From the IMG/VR virus record IMGVR_UViG_3300009104_001210, positions 1-64,000 of that record: 64,000 nt of DNA. One strand, written 5' to 3'. This document shows, piece after piece, positions 8,655 to 17,666 of the stretch (positions are counted from its first letter, which is position 1; each line of letters opens with the position of its first letter). A program made the translations under genes and the position numbers. The notes below the pieces were generated by a model. The model made no database searches. It was not told the origin of the DNA and saw only the letters and a list, made by a program, of their open reading frames with translations. This DNA comes from a virus.

Positions 8655-9592
8655 TGGAAAAAATAAATAATATGAATGTTTTAATAACAGGAGGAGCGGG
8701 GTTTATAGGATCTACTTTTATTAAAAAATTACATAAATATCCTACTTTTGAAAAAGCTGGTAATTTTATATCTTTGGATAACTATTCTACAGGTACAAAA
8801 GATAATCATCTTAGAGATGATAAAAATAAAAAAATGACGGGTATAGAAGAAAAATATGTATCAGGAGATATTGGAAATCCACACCGTGATCCTGATGAAT
8901 ATAGGGAACTTGCTGGTGGTTGGGTACATTCTAGGAGAACAGGGGCAATATTTGATAATTTAATTGATTGTAATTTAACACAAGGAGATGAAAAGGAATA
9001 TGGAACACACCAAAGACTTGGTAATCCAGATTTAATAGTACATTTTGCTGATGTTCCAAGAATAACAGATACTACAAAACCATTTACAGAATATCAAAAT
9101 AAAGATTATCCATCAGATTTATTTGATACTAATGTTGTTGGAACTAAAAATATACTTGAATTTGCAAGACATGGACAGCAACCTGAAGATCGTGAAAAGA
9201 GAAAATCTTGGGGTTGGAAAAATATAGATTATTCACAAGTGTTTTATATTGGTTCTACTCCAGACAAAACTTTTTATCAGAATGATCACACATTTACTAA
9301 ATGGCAAGGAGAAGAATTGTGCAAATTTTATTATAAAACATTTGGTATGAATATTGGAATTTTTAAATTTGGAAAAGTTTTTGGTGATGAACATAAAATT
9401 CAAAAAGATAATAATTTTTATATAGGTGGTAAAGCAAGTGTTTATGATGTGGGATCAGGAGTTTATAATGATAAAGATAGAATACACGTTGATGATGTTT
9501 GTATGCAATTATTATCAATGATAGGTAAAGATCTTGGTGGAAAAACTTATCATTTAAGTGCTAATTTGGATTGGATGGATGAGTACTTATAA
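8654..9592 (+). CDS. NDP-sugar epimerase/dehydratase-like SDR, C-terminally short
   Basis: 312 aa extended-SDR protein. The NAD-binding loop is intact (VLITGGAGFIGSTF, residues 9-22), as are DTNVVGTKNILEFAR and the HVDDV segment. The active-site YxxxK position reads HTFTK (in NDHTFTKWQGEEL), so the catalytic Tyr appears to be replaced by His. The protein ends soon after the YHLSAN strand, whereas family members usually continue for about 50 residues. It may be catalytically altered or a binding or scaffold version. The start forms a TAATG overlap with the GT7 gene, suggesting coupling in NDP-sugar supply. Confidence 0.7.
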   Translation: MEKINNMNVLITGGAGFIGSTFIKKLHKYPTFEKAGNFISLDNYSTGTKDNHLRDDKNKKMTGIEEKYVSGDIGNPHRDPDEYRELAGGWVHSRRTGAIFDNLIDCNLTQGDEKEYGTHQRLGNPDLIVHFADVPRITDTTKPFTEYQNKDYPSDLFDTNVVGTKNILEFARHGQQPEDREKRKSWGWKNIDYSQVFYIGSTPDKTFYQNDHTFTKWQGEELCKFYYKTFGMNIGIFKFGKVFGDEHKIQKDNNFYIGGKASVYDVGSGVYNDKDRIHVDDVCMQLLSMIGKDLGGKTYHLSANLDWMDEYL

Positions 9593-10607
9593 TAAATCAG
9601 ATATATTAAATTTTAAAAAACACTTTGATATAAAAACACAATCTCTTTTAACAAAAAATTTTAATGTAATACCTTATCATGAAAAAGTATTAACACCACT
9701 TATACAATCTTCAAAAAAGAACACAATTTTAAATTTAGGAGAATTTTTTGAAAATCAAATTTTTGATACAGCAAATTTGGTTAATCTTCATAAATTTTTA
9801 GAAAAAATAGGTTCATTAAATAATATTATATTGCTTAGTGAAGATTGTAATTTTGAAAAATTATATGAAGAGTGGTGTGAAAAAAGGAAAATTAAAAATA
9901 GAGTTAATGTTATTGGGTATCCATTTCTTTTTTATGAAAGAGCTAGAGAGTATCTTATATATTTTAAAGAGAATTACAAAATATTGAGATATGAAGATAG
10001 AGATGAGTTACCAACTAAAAAGTTTATGTGTTTAATGGGCAGAACAATGGAAGATAGAAATTCTCTTTATTATTTTTTTAAAAAAAGAGATTTATTTGAT
10101 AATAATTATATCAGTTATCTTGGTAGACGGATGATATTACCTGATAGTGGTAATATTAATTTAATAGGTATAGGAAATTCTACAGCAGAAACAGATAATT
10201 TAGGATTCTATTTTAAGGATTCTTATTTTTCAGTAATCCCAGAAACAGAACTTTGGTATGCTAGTCCACATTCATTATTTTTTACAGAAAAAACAACTAA
10301 AGTATTATATCATGGTCATCCGTTTATTATTTTGAGTTCTGTGGGAGCATTAAAACAATTAAGAGAGTGGGGATTCGAAACTTTTCCTGAATTATTTGAT
10401 GAAAGTTATGATGAGATAGAGAAACCATTTGATAGAATAGAGTTTATTAAAAAAGAAATTATGAAATTAATAACTATGGATGAAAAAAAATTATTAAAAT
10501 TATGTAAAAGTGTTGAAGATAAATGTATTCATAATAAAGAAGTTTTATTTAGTTTAAAAGTAATAGAAGAAAAAGTGTATAAAAAATTATCGAGTATGTG
10601 TATATGA
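9579..10607 (+). CDS. Unassigned GT-B-like family, subgroup A (copy 1)
   Basis: 342 aa from ATG 9579, chosen over a GTG at 9558 deeper inside the upstream gene. It belongs to a six-member paralogous family in this window. Shared features: a strand plus basic turn (KFMCLMGRTMEDR), a Ser-x-x-Pro-Glu strand (YFSVIPETE), a TEKTTKVLYHGHPFI motif around His245, then LREWGFETFPELFDESYD and a C-terminal helix with HN. The order (R-containing strand, EK helix, HPF loop) resembles the donor-binding half of GT10 fucosyltransferases and exostosin-type GT-B enzymes; this is inference from motif layout. Probably a glycosyltransferase of unknown specificity. Confidence 0.6.
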   Translation: MSTYNKSDILNFKKHFDIKTQSLLTKNFNVIPYHEKVLTPLIQSSKKNTILNLGEFFENQIFDTANLVNLHKFLEKIGSLNNIILLSEDCNFEKLYEEWCEKRKIKNRVNVIGYPFLFYERAREYLIYFKENYKILRYEDRDELPTKKFMCLMGRTMEDRNSLYYFFKKRDLFDNNYISYLGRRMILPDSGNINLIGIGNSTAETDNLGFYFKDSYFSVIPETELWYASPHSLFFTEKTTKVLYHGHPFIILSSVGALKQLREWGFETFPELFDESYDEIEKPFDRIEFIKKEIMKLITMDEKKLLKLCKSVEDKCIHNKEVLFSLKVIEEKVYKKLSSMCI

Positions 10608-12070
10608 AAAGGAAAGGAGCAACAAAAAAATGGAAGGAAAAGAAAAAACTTCATGGAGAAATGTATGTAGATGCATTTGATACTGGAATTGAATATTATA
10701 GTTCTAATATAGGAAAAGAATTGAAATATTTAAAAGATGAATGGAATATGTCATATTTGGGAGTGATATGGGGATATGCAAAATCATTTAAAAAAGAAAC
10801 TTGGGATTGGTTAATAGAAAATACTTTTATATTTCCAGATGTAGCAAGATTAAAGAAAGATATATCAGATAGTTTACATCCAGAACTTTTTAATTTTTCA
10901 TATGAAGTGATAAAAAAATTAAATAAACATTTTATTACGATTATTGAAGATACTGAAGGTCATTGTATACAACTTAAAGTACCTGAAAAAGTACATAAAG
11001 TTTGTGAAAAAACAGAAATTCCTGTAGAAAAAATATTAATAATTACTAATGATATTAATGCTAAATCTGATTATGATAATTGGTTTGAAAAAATAAAAAA
11101 ATATGAAACAAAACTTAATATTGTAAGTTATCCTTGTTTTGTAAATAGAATGGTAGGGGATTTTTATGAAAAAATAGCAAAAAGTTTATATAAAGAACAT
11201 TCAAGTACTAGATTTGGTCGTACTACACTTGAATCGGGTATAACTATTCCTATTATTGATATTAAAGAACACATTTATAAACCGAAACGCAGATTAAAAC
11301 CAAATAAGAAATTTATATGTCTTATGGGAAGAGGTACAGATGATAGAAGTTTTTTTTGGGAATATTTTCAAAATGGTGTTAATGTTGATATTTTAAATAC
11401 AATGATTAAACGAATTAAATCCAGAAAATTATCTACAAAATGGGGGAAAGTTGTTGATCCAAAAACAAATTATATTTCTTTTGATGCTTTTAACTATGCA
11501 GTTTTTAAAACAAAACATAAGAAAGAGAACAAAGAAATAGCAAATTTATTACAAGAAAGTGGTCATATATCTTATGTTGCAGAAGATGTAATTTTAGAAA
11601 ATAGTTATGAAGATATAGATACTGGAAATTCCTTAACGCCCAGAGAAAATATTTTGTATGGTAGGTCAGGACCATTAACAGATAAGTTAGAATACTATTA
11701 TGAAGATTCTTATTTTTCTATAGTACCAGAATGTGTAAGTGGAACAATGTTATCAGAAAAGTGGGTAAAACCTATATATCATGGACACCCATTTATGATT
11801 TTATCGCCACTTGGGTGTGGAATATTAAAGAAGATGAGAGAGTGGGGATTTGAAACTTTTCCAGAAATATTTGATGAATCATATGATGAAATGGATAATA
11901 GATTAGATAGAGTGTCTCATATAGAAAATGAAATTTTAAGATTGTGTAAAATGGATATGAAAGAATTACAAAAGTTGCGTGATTCTGTATATGAAAAACT
12001 TGTCCATAATCAGAAAACTTTATTTGATATGAAATTAACACAAAAACCCTTTACGGATATATTAAAATGA
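10604..12070 (+). CDS. Unassigned GT-B-like family, subgroup A (copy 2)
   Basis: 488 aa from ATG 10604, which makes an ATGA overlap with the upstream stop; a GTG at 10598 is less likely. It is a longer relative of the gene at 9579, with KKFICLMGRGTDDR, YFSIVPECV, LSEKWVKPIYHGHPF (His393), then MREWGFETFPEIFDESYD and VHNQKTLF. About 60 extra residues sit between the first strand and the PE strand. The N-terminal region (residues 1-160) is highly charged and unlike other families I know. Likely a glycosyltransferase; donor and acceptor unknown. Confidence 0.6.
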   Translation: MKRKGATKKWKEKKKLHGEMYVDAFDTGIEYYSSNIGKELKYLKDEWNMSYLGVIWGYAKSFKKETWDWLIENTFIFPDVARLKKDISDSLHPELFNFSYEVIKKLNKHFITIIEDTEGHCIQLKVPEKVHKVCEKTEIPVEKILIITNDINAKSDYDNWFEKIKKYETKLNIVSYPCFVNRMVGDFYEKIAKSLYKEHSSTRFGRTTLESGITIPIIDIKEHIYKPKRRLKPNKKFICLMGRGTDDRSFFWEYFQNGVNVDILNTMIKRIKSRKLSTKWGKVVDPKTNYISFDAFNYAVFKTKHKKENKEIANLLQESGHISYVAEDVILENSYEDIDTGNSLTPRENILYGRSGPLTDKLEYYYEDSYFSIVPECVSGTMLSEKWVKPIYHGHPFMILSPLGCGILKKMREWGFETFPEIFDESYDEMDNRLDRVSHIENEILRLCKMDMKELQKLRDSVYEKLVHNQKTLFDMKLTQKPFTDILK

Positions 12071-13479
12071 AAGAACATTACTTAGGAGTATGTATTCCTT
12101 ATAGAGATAACGGAGATGGTGTAAGAAAAAAACATTTAGATACATTAGTTCCTTATCTTACTAAGTTTCTCGATGAAAGGAATATAAAACATAAAATGTT
12201 TATTGGTCATCAAGTAGATGATAAGTTATTTAATCGTAGTGGTACAAAGAATGCCGCATTTTTAGCAGCTAAAGAAGAGGGTTGTGATTATGTAGCATTT
12301 CATGATGTAGATATGTTGCCCGAAGACGGAGCAGATTACAGCTATCCCGAAGACAACCCAATCCACATAGCAACCTATCTATCTCAATGGGATTACAATC
12401 TCAGAGATGTAGAATACTTTGGTGGAGTTGTGTTGTTTACTATAGAGCAGTTTGAAGCAGTCAATGGATATCATACCAATTATTGGGGTTGGGGTATGGA
12501 AGATGATGACTTGTTTTGGAGATGTCATTTAAAGGGAATGACAAACGATAGATATGTTGAAGGACCAGGTGAAACAAATATTTGTACACTAAATGGTGAA
12601 TCAGATTTTATACAAATACCTTCTTCTAGAACGCTTCATAGTATTGGTAGTAGAAGTCATGAAATTGAGTTATTAGTAAGACCACATCAGTTTGCTGAAA
12701 AACAATATTTGATAGGAGATGAAAATAAAAAATATATTGAATATCCTATTTTTATTAGATATGGTTGGGATTATAGTATAAGTTATAATAATTCAAAAGC
12801 TATATCAAGTATGATTTGGACTTGGAAAAATGATTTATTATATAATTGGGCTAAAAGATATCCGAATGAATGGACATTAGTTAATGTAAAAGTTGATGAT
12901 GTTAAAAGAGAAATTAGATTGTTAATTAATGGAGAAGAAACAGATGCACGACATGGAACAGGAACAGAATCACCATTAGTATATAATATGCCACTTAAAA
13001 GATATGGTGGGTCTCCGATTTATCTTGGTAAAGCAAATAGTAATAATGCAAAACAACAAAATTTTATGGGAGATATAGCACATATTAAAATAAAAAATAA
13101 TAGAGATAAAGTAGTTTTACATTATGACTTTGATGAAGTTATAGATAATATAGTTATTGATAAGAGTGGTAATGATAATAATGGAATTATGAATGGTTGT
13201 GAGATAAAAAAGGAAGTTGTTGATAAAATACCATTTACAGTTGTACCACATAGAAGGTTTAGTAAATTTGAATGTTTATTTCATGAAGATGAAGGTATTG
13301 TTAAAGGAAATTTTGTGAGTGATACTACACCTAGAAATGAAAGAATATATAAGTTAAAGATGCAACAGAAAAAAATAGATATAGATACAGATGAGTATGG
13401 AGTAAAAAATATGGAATATGAATTAGTTAGTATAGAAGATTGTTATAATTATCATAAAATGGTTAATGTAAAGTTCTAA
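12067..13479 (+). CDS. GT7 galactosyltransferase-like enzyme with inserted LamG domain (copy 3)
   Basis: 470 aa, ATGA overlap with the previous gene. GT7 front part: CIPYRDNGDG, LFNRSGTKNAAF, FHDVDMLP (His79, Asp80, Asp82), YFGGVVLF, WGWGMEDDD (140-148). After a LamG-like insert (IYLGKANSN, FMGDIAHIKIKN, VLHYDF) the GT7 end returns as VPHRRFSKF (393-401) and EYGVKNMEYEL, a degenerate form of DGLNxLxYxL. The usual FNxGKLLNVG stretch is altered (RSGTKN), so specificity may differ from copies 1 and 2. It is the most diverged copy and is followed directly by a radical SAM gene. Confidence 0.78.
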   Translation: MKEHYLGVCIPYRDNGDGVRKKHLDTLVPYLTKFLDERNIKHKMFIGHQVDDKLFNRSGTKNAAFLAAKEEGCDYVAFHDVDMLPEDGADYSYPEDNPIHIATYLSQWDYNLRDVEYFGGVVLFTIEQFEAVNGYHTNYWGWGMEDDDLFWRCHLKGMTNDRYVEGPGETNICTLNGESDFIQIPSSRTLHSIGSRSHEIELLVRPHQFAEKQYLIGDENKKYIEYPIFIRYGWDYSISYNNSKAISSMIWTWKNDLLYNWAKRYPNEWTLVNVKVDDVKREIRLLINGEETDARHGTGTESPLVYNMPLKRYGGSPIYLGKANSNNAKQQNFMGDIAHIKIKNNRDKVVLHYDFDEVIDNIVIDKSGNDNNGIMNGCEIKKEVVDKIPFTVVPHRRFSKFECLFHEDEGIVKGNFVSDTTPRNERIYKLKMQQKKIDIDTDEYGVKNMEYELVSIEDCYNYHKMVNVKF

Positions 13480-15008
13480 TGAGTAATTACGAACATGAAA
13501 GAATAAAGAAAGTTTTACCTCAAATAGAGGCAAAGACTTCACCAACATTTTGTCTTGCTAAATGGCACCATGTTACTATCTATCTACATTTAGGTGAAAC
13601 TCATAGTTGTTATCACCCACAACCACACGCAATTTCTTTAGAAGAGTTAAAAAACAATCCTTCAGCATTACATAATACCGTACAAAAGAAGTTTGAAAGA
13701 AAGCAGATGTTAGAGGGTAAGAAACCTGAAGGATGTACTTATTGTTGGAATGTAGAAGCATTAGGTGAAGATTATATAAGTGATAGGAAACAAAGAACTC
13801 TTTCTATATATGAGGGAGATAAGAGTAGATTAGATGATATTATAAATAATCCCTGGGATATGAATGTTAATCCTGAATATATCGAACTTTCTTTTGGTAA
13901 TCAATGTAATTTTAAATGTGGTTATTGTCATCCAAGATATAGTTCAAGATTTTATGATGAAATTAAAGAATATGGTTCTTATTACAAAAATTATACAGGC
14001 AAATATGATGTTGAGTGGTTTGAAGATAGGTTATATAAAAATGATGAAGATAATCCATATGTAAAGGCTTGGTGGAAATGGTGGCCAGAAGTTTCTAAGA
14101 CATTAAATATATTGAGAATTACAGGTGGTGAACCAACAATTCATGGTAGTACTTATAGATTATTAGATGAGATTAATAAAAACCCTATGCCAAATCTTGA
14201 ATTGAATATAAATTCTAATCTTGGTGCAAATCCAAAACTTTTTGATAAATTTGTAGAGAAGTTAAAACCAATTATAGAAGAAAAGAAAGTTAGAGAGTTC
14301 AAGTTATTTACTTCTATAGATAGCTGGGATAAACCTAAAGCTGAATATATGAGATATGGTTTAGATTTAGATTTATTTGAAAGAAATTTTAATAAGTATT
14401 TAACTGAAATTGATAATTCAAAATTATCTTTAATGATAACATTTAATAACTTATGTGTTTCTAACTTTGATTCTTTATTAGAACAAATATTAGTGTGGAG
14501 AGAAAAATATAATACTAAAGCAGCTAGAGAAAAAGGAAATGTTAATCAACCTATACCTTTACAGAGAATTCAAATAGATACACCATATTTAAAAGAACCG
14601 CCACATTATGATATGAATATTTTACCTAAAGAAGAGTTTACACATTATATGGATGATCATTTAAAGTTTATGATTGACAATCAAGATGATGAGGATAATA
14701 CAAAATTTAGAACTATAGAAGTTGAAAAATTTAGAAGGGTTGTAGATTATTTTAAAAGTTCAGAGATAGAACATAGACCATATCCAACCGTTGAGGAATA
14801 TATTAAGAAAGGAAGAAGTGATTTTTATAATTTTTTTAAGGAACACGATAATAGAAGGGGAACAAATTTTTTAAAATCTTTTCCCGAATACACAGAGTTT
14901 TTTAATTCTTGTAAGAGTGAAATAATTAATACTGCTAGAAGTTCTAGGTTAGCTGAAAAAAGAATGAGATTATTAGAGAGAAGGAGAAAAAATGATAAAA
15001 CTAATTAA
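13479..15008 (+). CDS. Radical SAM protein, N-terminal twitch type (copy 1)
   Basis: 509 aa. An N-terminal auxiliary iron-sulfur (twitch-like) segment carries FCLAKWHHVTIYLHLGETH..C and CTYCWN. The radical SAM core follows, with CNFKCGYC (Cys143, 147, 150) binding the 4Fe-4S cluster and SAM, and a GGEPT SAM-contact motif (RITGGEPTIHG). The C-terminal third is charged and helical. This order (twitch before core) fits the N_twi_rSAM family, whose substrates are largely unknown. TAATG overlap with the GT7/LamG gene. In this context a radical modification of a sugar, or of a peptide to be glycosylated, is possible. Confidence 0.8.
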   Translation: MSNYEHERIKKVLPQIEAKTSPTFCLAKWHHVTIYLHLGETHSCYHPQPHAISLEELKNNPSALHNTVQKKFERKQMLEGKKPEGCTYCWNVEALGEDYISDRKQRTLSIYEGDKSRLDDIINNPWDMNVNPEYIELSFGNQCNFKCGYCHPRYSSRFYDEIKEYGSYYKNYTGKYDVEWFEDRLYKNDEDNPYVKAWWKWWPEVSKTLNILRITGGEPTIHGSTYRLLDEINKNPMPNLELNINSNLGANPKLFDKFVEKLKPIIEEKKVREFKLFTSIDSWDKPKAEYMRYGLDLDLFERNFNKYLTEIDNSKLSLMITFNNLCVSNFDSLLEQILVWREKYNTKAAREKGNVNQPIPLQRIQIDTPYLKEPPHYDMNILPKEEFTHYMDDHLKFMIDNQDDEDNTKFRTIEVEKFRRVVDYFKSSEIEHRPYPTVEEYIKKGRSDFYNFFKEHDNRRGTNFLKSFPEYTEFFNSCKSEIINTARSSRLAEKRMRLLERRRKNDKTN

Positions 15009-15096
15009 ACGATTGATTACTAAAATAAAATTAGAAATAAGATATCGTAAAAAAATTAAAGAACTTAAAAAAAGAGATCCTTTTATATACAAATAA
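14992..15096 (+). CDS. 34-residue basic peptide between two radical SAM genes
   Basis: ATG at 14992 has an excellent ribosome site (AAGGAG at 14981-14986) and overlaps the end of the upstream radical SAM gene; its stop abuts the next ATG (15097). The peptide is strongly basic and probably a single amphipathic helix (MIKLIKRLITKIKLEIRY at the start; ends FIYK). It fills exactly the gap between two twitch-type radical SAM genes. It could be a substrate peptide, a small subunit or a membrane-active peptide. Nothing in the sequence decides between these. Confidence 0.55.
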   Translation: MIKLIKRLITKIKLEIRYRKKIKELKKRDPFIYK

Positions 15097-16332
15097 ATGA
15101 GTATTAGAGAAAAATATAAAAAGTTAAAAGGATCTAAGGTTTTTTGTATGATGCCCTGGATACATACACACGTGTGGCCAAGTGGTAAAGCATTTCCTTG
15201 TTGTATGTCGGATAGTACAGTTGAATATGGTAATTTAAATGATAATAGTTTAGCAGAGATTTGGAATGATGAAAAGTATAAACAACTTCGTTTAAATATG
15301 TTAAATGAAAAAGAAAGTTTAGAATGTAATAGATGTTATGAAATGGAGAAATCCAATGTGTGGACTTTACGAAAAATGGTAAATCAGACATATGATAAGC
15401 ATTGGGATAGAGTAGAGACAACACAAGATGATGGTACGGTAGAAGAAGTAAATATGGGATATATGGATATTAGAGTTTCTAATATATGTAATTTCAGATG
15501 TAGAACTTGTGGTCCAGAGTTGAGTAGTGCTTGGCATGAAGATCATATTAAACTTTATGGAGAAAAACCACAATGGCCTAAGATAATGAATATAGCAAAT
15601 AATGAAAGGTTTTGGAAAGATTTACAACCATTATTATTTACGGTAGAGGAAGCGTGTTGGGCAGGTGGAGAACCAATTATTACAGAAGAACATTATAAGA
15701 TATTAGATTTTTGGGTTGAAAATAACATGAAAGATGTTAGATTAAGATATACAACAAATTTTAGTAATCTTTATTTTAAGAAAAAAAGTATATTAGAGTA
15801 TTGGAATTCTTTTAATGATGTTAGAATAGCTGCAAGTCTTGATGCTATGGGTAAAAGAGGTGAGTTGATTAGGGCAGGAATGGAATGGAATGTTATAGAA
15901 GACAATCGTAGACAAATGATAAAAGAATGTCCTGATGTATATTTTGAAATAACACCTACAGTTAGTATTATGAATGTGTATCATCTACCAGACTTTCATA
16001 AGGATTGGGTAGATAAAGAACTTTTAGAACCAAATAATATAAGAGTAAATATATTAACACATCCAGAAGATTATAGAATACAAATTATACCAAAAGAAGA
16101 AAGAAAGAAATTTATAGACAAGTATAATGAACATATAAAATGGATTGATGATAATTTTGGTGAAGGTGTTGCTAAAAATGGATTTATGTCTATATTAGAT
16201 TTTTTAGAACAAGGTAATTATGAAGATAGTATATCTAATTTTATTAATAGAAATAAAGCATTAGATAAAACAAGAGAAGAATCTTTATTTGATGTTTGTA
16301 CTGAATTAAAGTTTTTAAAAGATTATGAATAG
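15097..16332 (+). CDS. Radical SAM protein, N-terminal twitch type (copy 2)
   Basis: 411 aa. N-terminal auxiliary cluster segment: VFCMMPWIHTHVWPSG, then FPCCMSD and ECNRCYEME. Core: SNICNFRCRTC (Cys131, 135, 138) with a GGEP-type motif (AGGEPIITEEH). ITPTVSIMNVYHLPDF is typical of the later core strands in this family. The length is close to the usual 400-450 for N-terminal-twitch radical SAM proteins. No SPASM domain follows the core. The substrate is unknown, and its neighbours on both sides are further accessory enzymes. Confidence 0.82.
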   Translation: MSIREKYKKLKGSKVFCMMPWIHTHVWPSGKAFPCCMSDSTVEYGNLNDNSLAEIWNDEKYKQLRLNMLNEKESLECNRCYEMEKSNVWTLRKMVNQTYDKHWDRVETTQDDGTVEEVNMGYMDIRVSNICNFRCRTCGPELSSAWHEDHIKLYGEKPQWPKIMNIANNERFWKDLQPLLFTVEEACWAGGEPIITEEHYKILDFWVENNMKDVRLRYTTNFSNLYFKKKSILEYWNSFNDVRIAASLDAMGKRGELIRAGMEWNVIEDNRRQMIKECPDVYFEITPTVSIMNVYHLPDFHKDWVDKELLEPNNIRVNILTHPEDYRIQIIPKEERKKFIDKYNEHIKWIDDNFGEGVAKNGFMSILDFLEQGNYEDSISNFINRNKALDKTREESLFDVCTELKFLKDYE

Positions 16333-17047
16333 AGAATTTATATTTTATAAGAATAAACACAAGGATAAAACTGCTATTTTATTTGCAAGTGGTCCAACCT
16401 TAGAATTATATAACTTTGATTCTTCTAAGGATTGGGTTAGAGTAGGGGTTAATTCTGTAATTTATAAAGAAGATTTAAAATTAGATTATTTTTTTGGTGG
16501 ACAAAATGTAAAGAGAGAAAGTTGGAATCATCCACACCATGATTTAGAAATTAAATCACCAATATTTAATCAGTTGGATAAAAGAAAAGATGAAATGGAA
16601 ATTTTTCTATTAAATAAAATAGTGTATGATATACAAAATAAACCAACGTGGGTAGATAAAGCTAATGATGAACTTTTTACAAATGAAGAAATTCAAATGT
16701 TAGATGCAATTTCTTTCGAATGTCATACGGAAAGAGGAGTATCAGCATTTCAAATTGATATAAATACTAATCCATTATATGATAGAAGAATTGTTTTTCC
16801 TGCATTACAATTTTTACTTTATACAGGAGTTAAAGAAATATATTTGGTTGGATGTGATTGTGGATATGGTGCTTCTTATTTAGAACCAAATAAACGATGG
16901 GATCATGATATAAAAAATAAAACAGAAGGAACTATTTCATTTTGGAAAGAATTTAAAGAGTTTGTTGATATAAATTTTAAAGATGTAAAAATAATATCTA
17001 TTAATCCAAAGGGATTAAAAGGAATGTTTCAGGATGTTTATGAATAA
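16325..17047 (+). CDS. MptE/DUF115-like Rossmann protein
   Basis: 240 aa. TAILFASGPTLELYNF resembles the Gly-Pro-Ser/Thr-Leu loop of 6-hydroxymethylpterin pyrophosphokinase MptE-like (DUF115) proteins and of GT42-type sialyltransferases. RVGVNSVIY, LDYFFGGQN, and the late strand EIYLVGCDCGYGAS support the same fold. Bacterial DUF115 proteins are associated with glycosylation of flagellin by nonulosonic acids. A glycosyl or phospho-glycosyl transfer role here is inferred from context. The start overlaps the upstream stop by eight bases. Confidence 0.6.
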   Translation: MNREFIFYKNKHKDKTAILFASGPTLELYNFDSSKDWVRVGVNSVIYKEDLKLDYFFGGQNVKRESWNHPHHDLEIKSPIFNQLDKRKDEMEIFLLNKIVYDIQNKPTWVDKANDELFTNEEIQMLDAISFECHTERGVSAFQIDINTNPLYDRRIVFPALQFLLYTGVKEIYLVGCDCGYGASYLEPNKRWDHDIKNKTEGTISFWKEFKEFVDINFKDVKIISINPKGLKGMFQDVYE

Positions 17048-17666
17048 GTTAGTTACATTTGGAGATAGTTTTGTGGAACAATCTGTTCATACAGAACCAT
17101 TGACCTGGTTAGATTATGTTTGTCAAGAAAATGATTTAATACTTGATTCACGTGGTGTAGGTGGTATTGGTCCTTGGAGCACAATAATGAATTTTTTAGA
17201 TTATGATAAAGATTTTGATATTTGTTTCTTTGCTTGGTCCACCTTACACAGAGAAATGGATATAAAAAAAGATTCGAATGATTATATTTTTTTAAAAGGA
17301 ATTGCTTTATTACAATGGTTTGATAGATTTTTACAAAAAAATTATTCAGATAAAAAAATTATTCATTTATATTCTTTTAAAGAATCAGATTATATTTCAG
17401 ATGACGGATCGGGCCATGAAGTGAATATTTTAAACAAGAACAATATACATTTTGATTTTTATCCTCATATATTTGAACAAGGAATAAATATAAAACCAGA
17501 ACTTTTAGAATTTTCGAAGTTATTAGATTTTAATTTTACAAAAGATATTAGATCATTACATATGGCACCTCAAGTTCATGAATCATTTGCTAAACAACTT
17601 AATAAAGTATTAAAAGACGAATCATTAAATAATGGTGATATGGTGGAGTTCAATCTTGAATATTAA
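17040..17666 (+). CDS. SGNH/GDSL-like hydrolase (copy 1)
   Basis: 208 aa from ATG 17040 (an in-frame ATG at 17034 is equally possible). Block I is LVTFGDSF with the nucleophile Ser; block II is the Gly in VGGIGPW; a late SLHMAPQVHESFAKQL supplies the His region. SGNH enzymes remove or transfer acyl groups, often acetyl groups on sugars. Two other SGNH-like genes (28628, 44988) are in the block. No signal peptide, so it acts in the cytoplasm. Confidence 0.6.
   Translation: MNKLVTFGDSFVEQSVHTEPLTWLDYVCQENDLILDSRGVGGIGPWSTIMNFLDYDKDFDICFFAWSTLHREMDIKKDSNDYIFLKGIALLQWFDRFLQKNYSDKKIIHLYSFKESDYISDDGSGHEVNILNKNNIHFDFYPHIFEQGINIKPELLEFSKLLDFNFTKDIRSLHMAPQVHESFAKQLNKVLKDESLNNGDMVEFNLEY

Noticed and set aside
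13864-14064. 66-codon plus-strand frame inside the first radical SAM gene
   Set aside because: It lies over the CxxxCxxC core of the real gene in another frame and has a low-complexity Ile/Val/Met composition.
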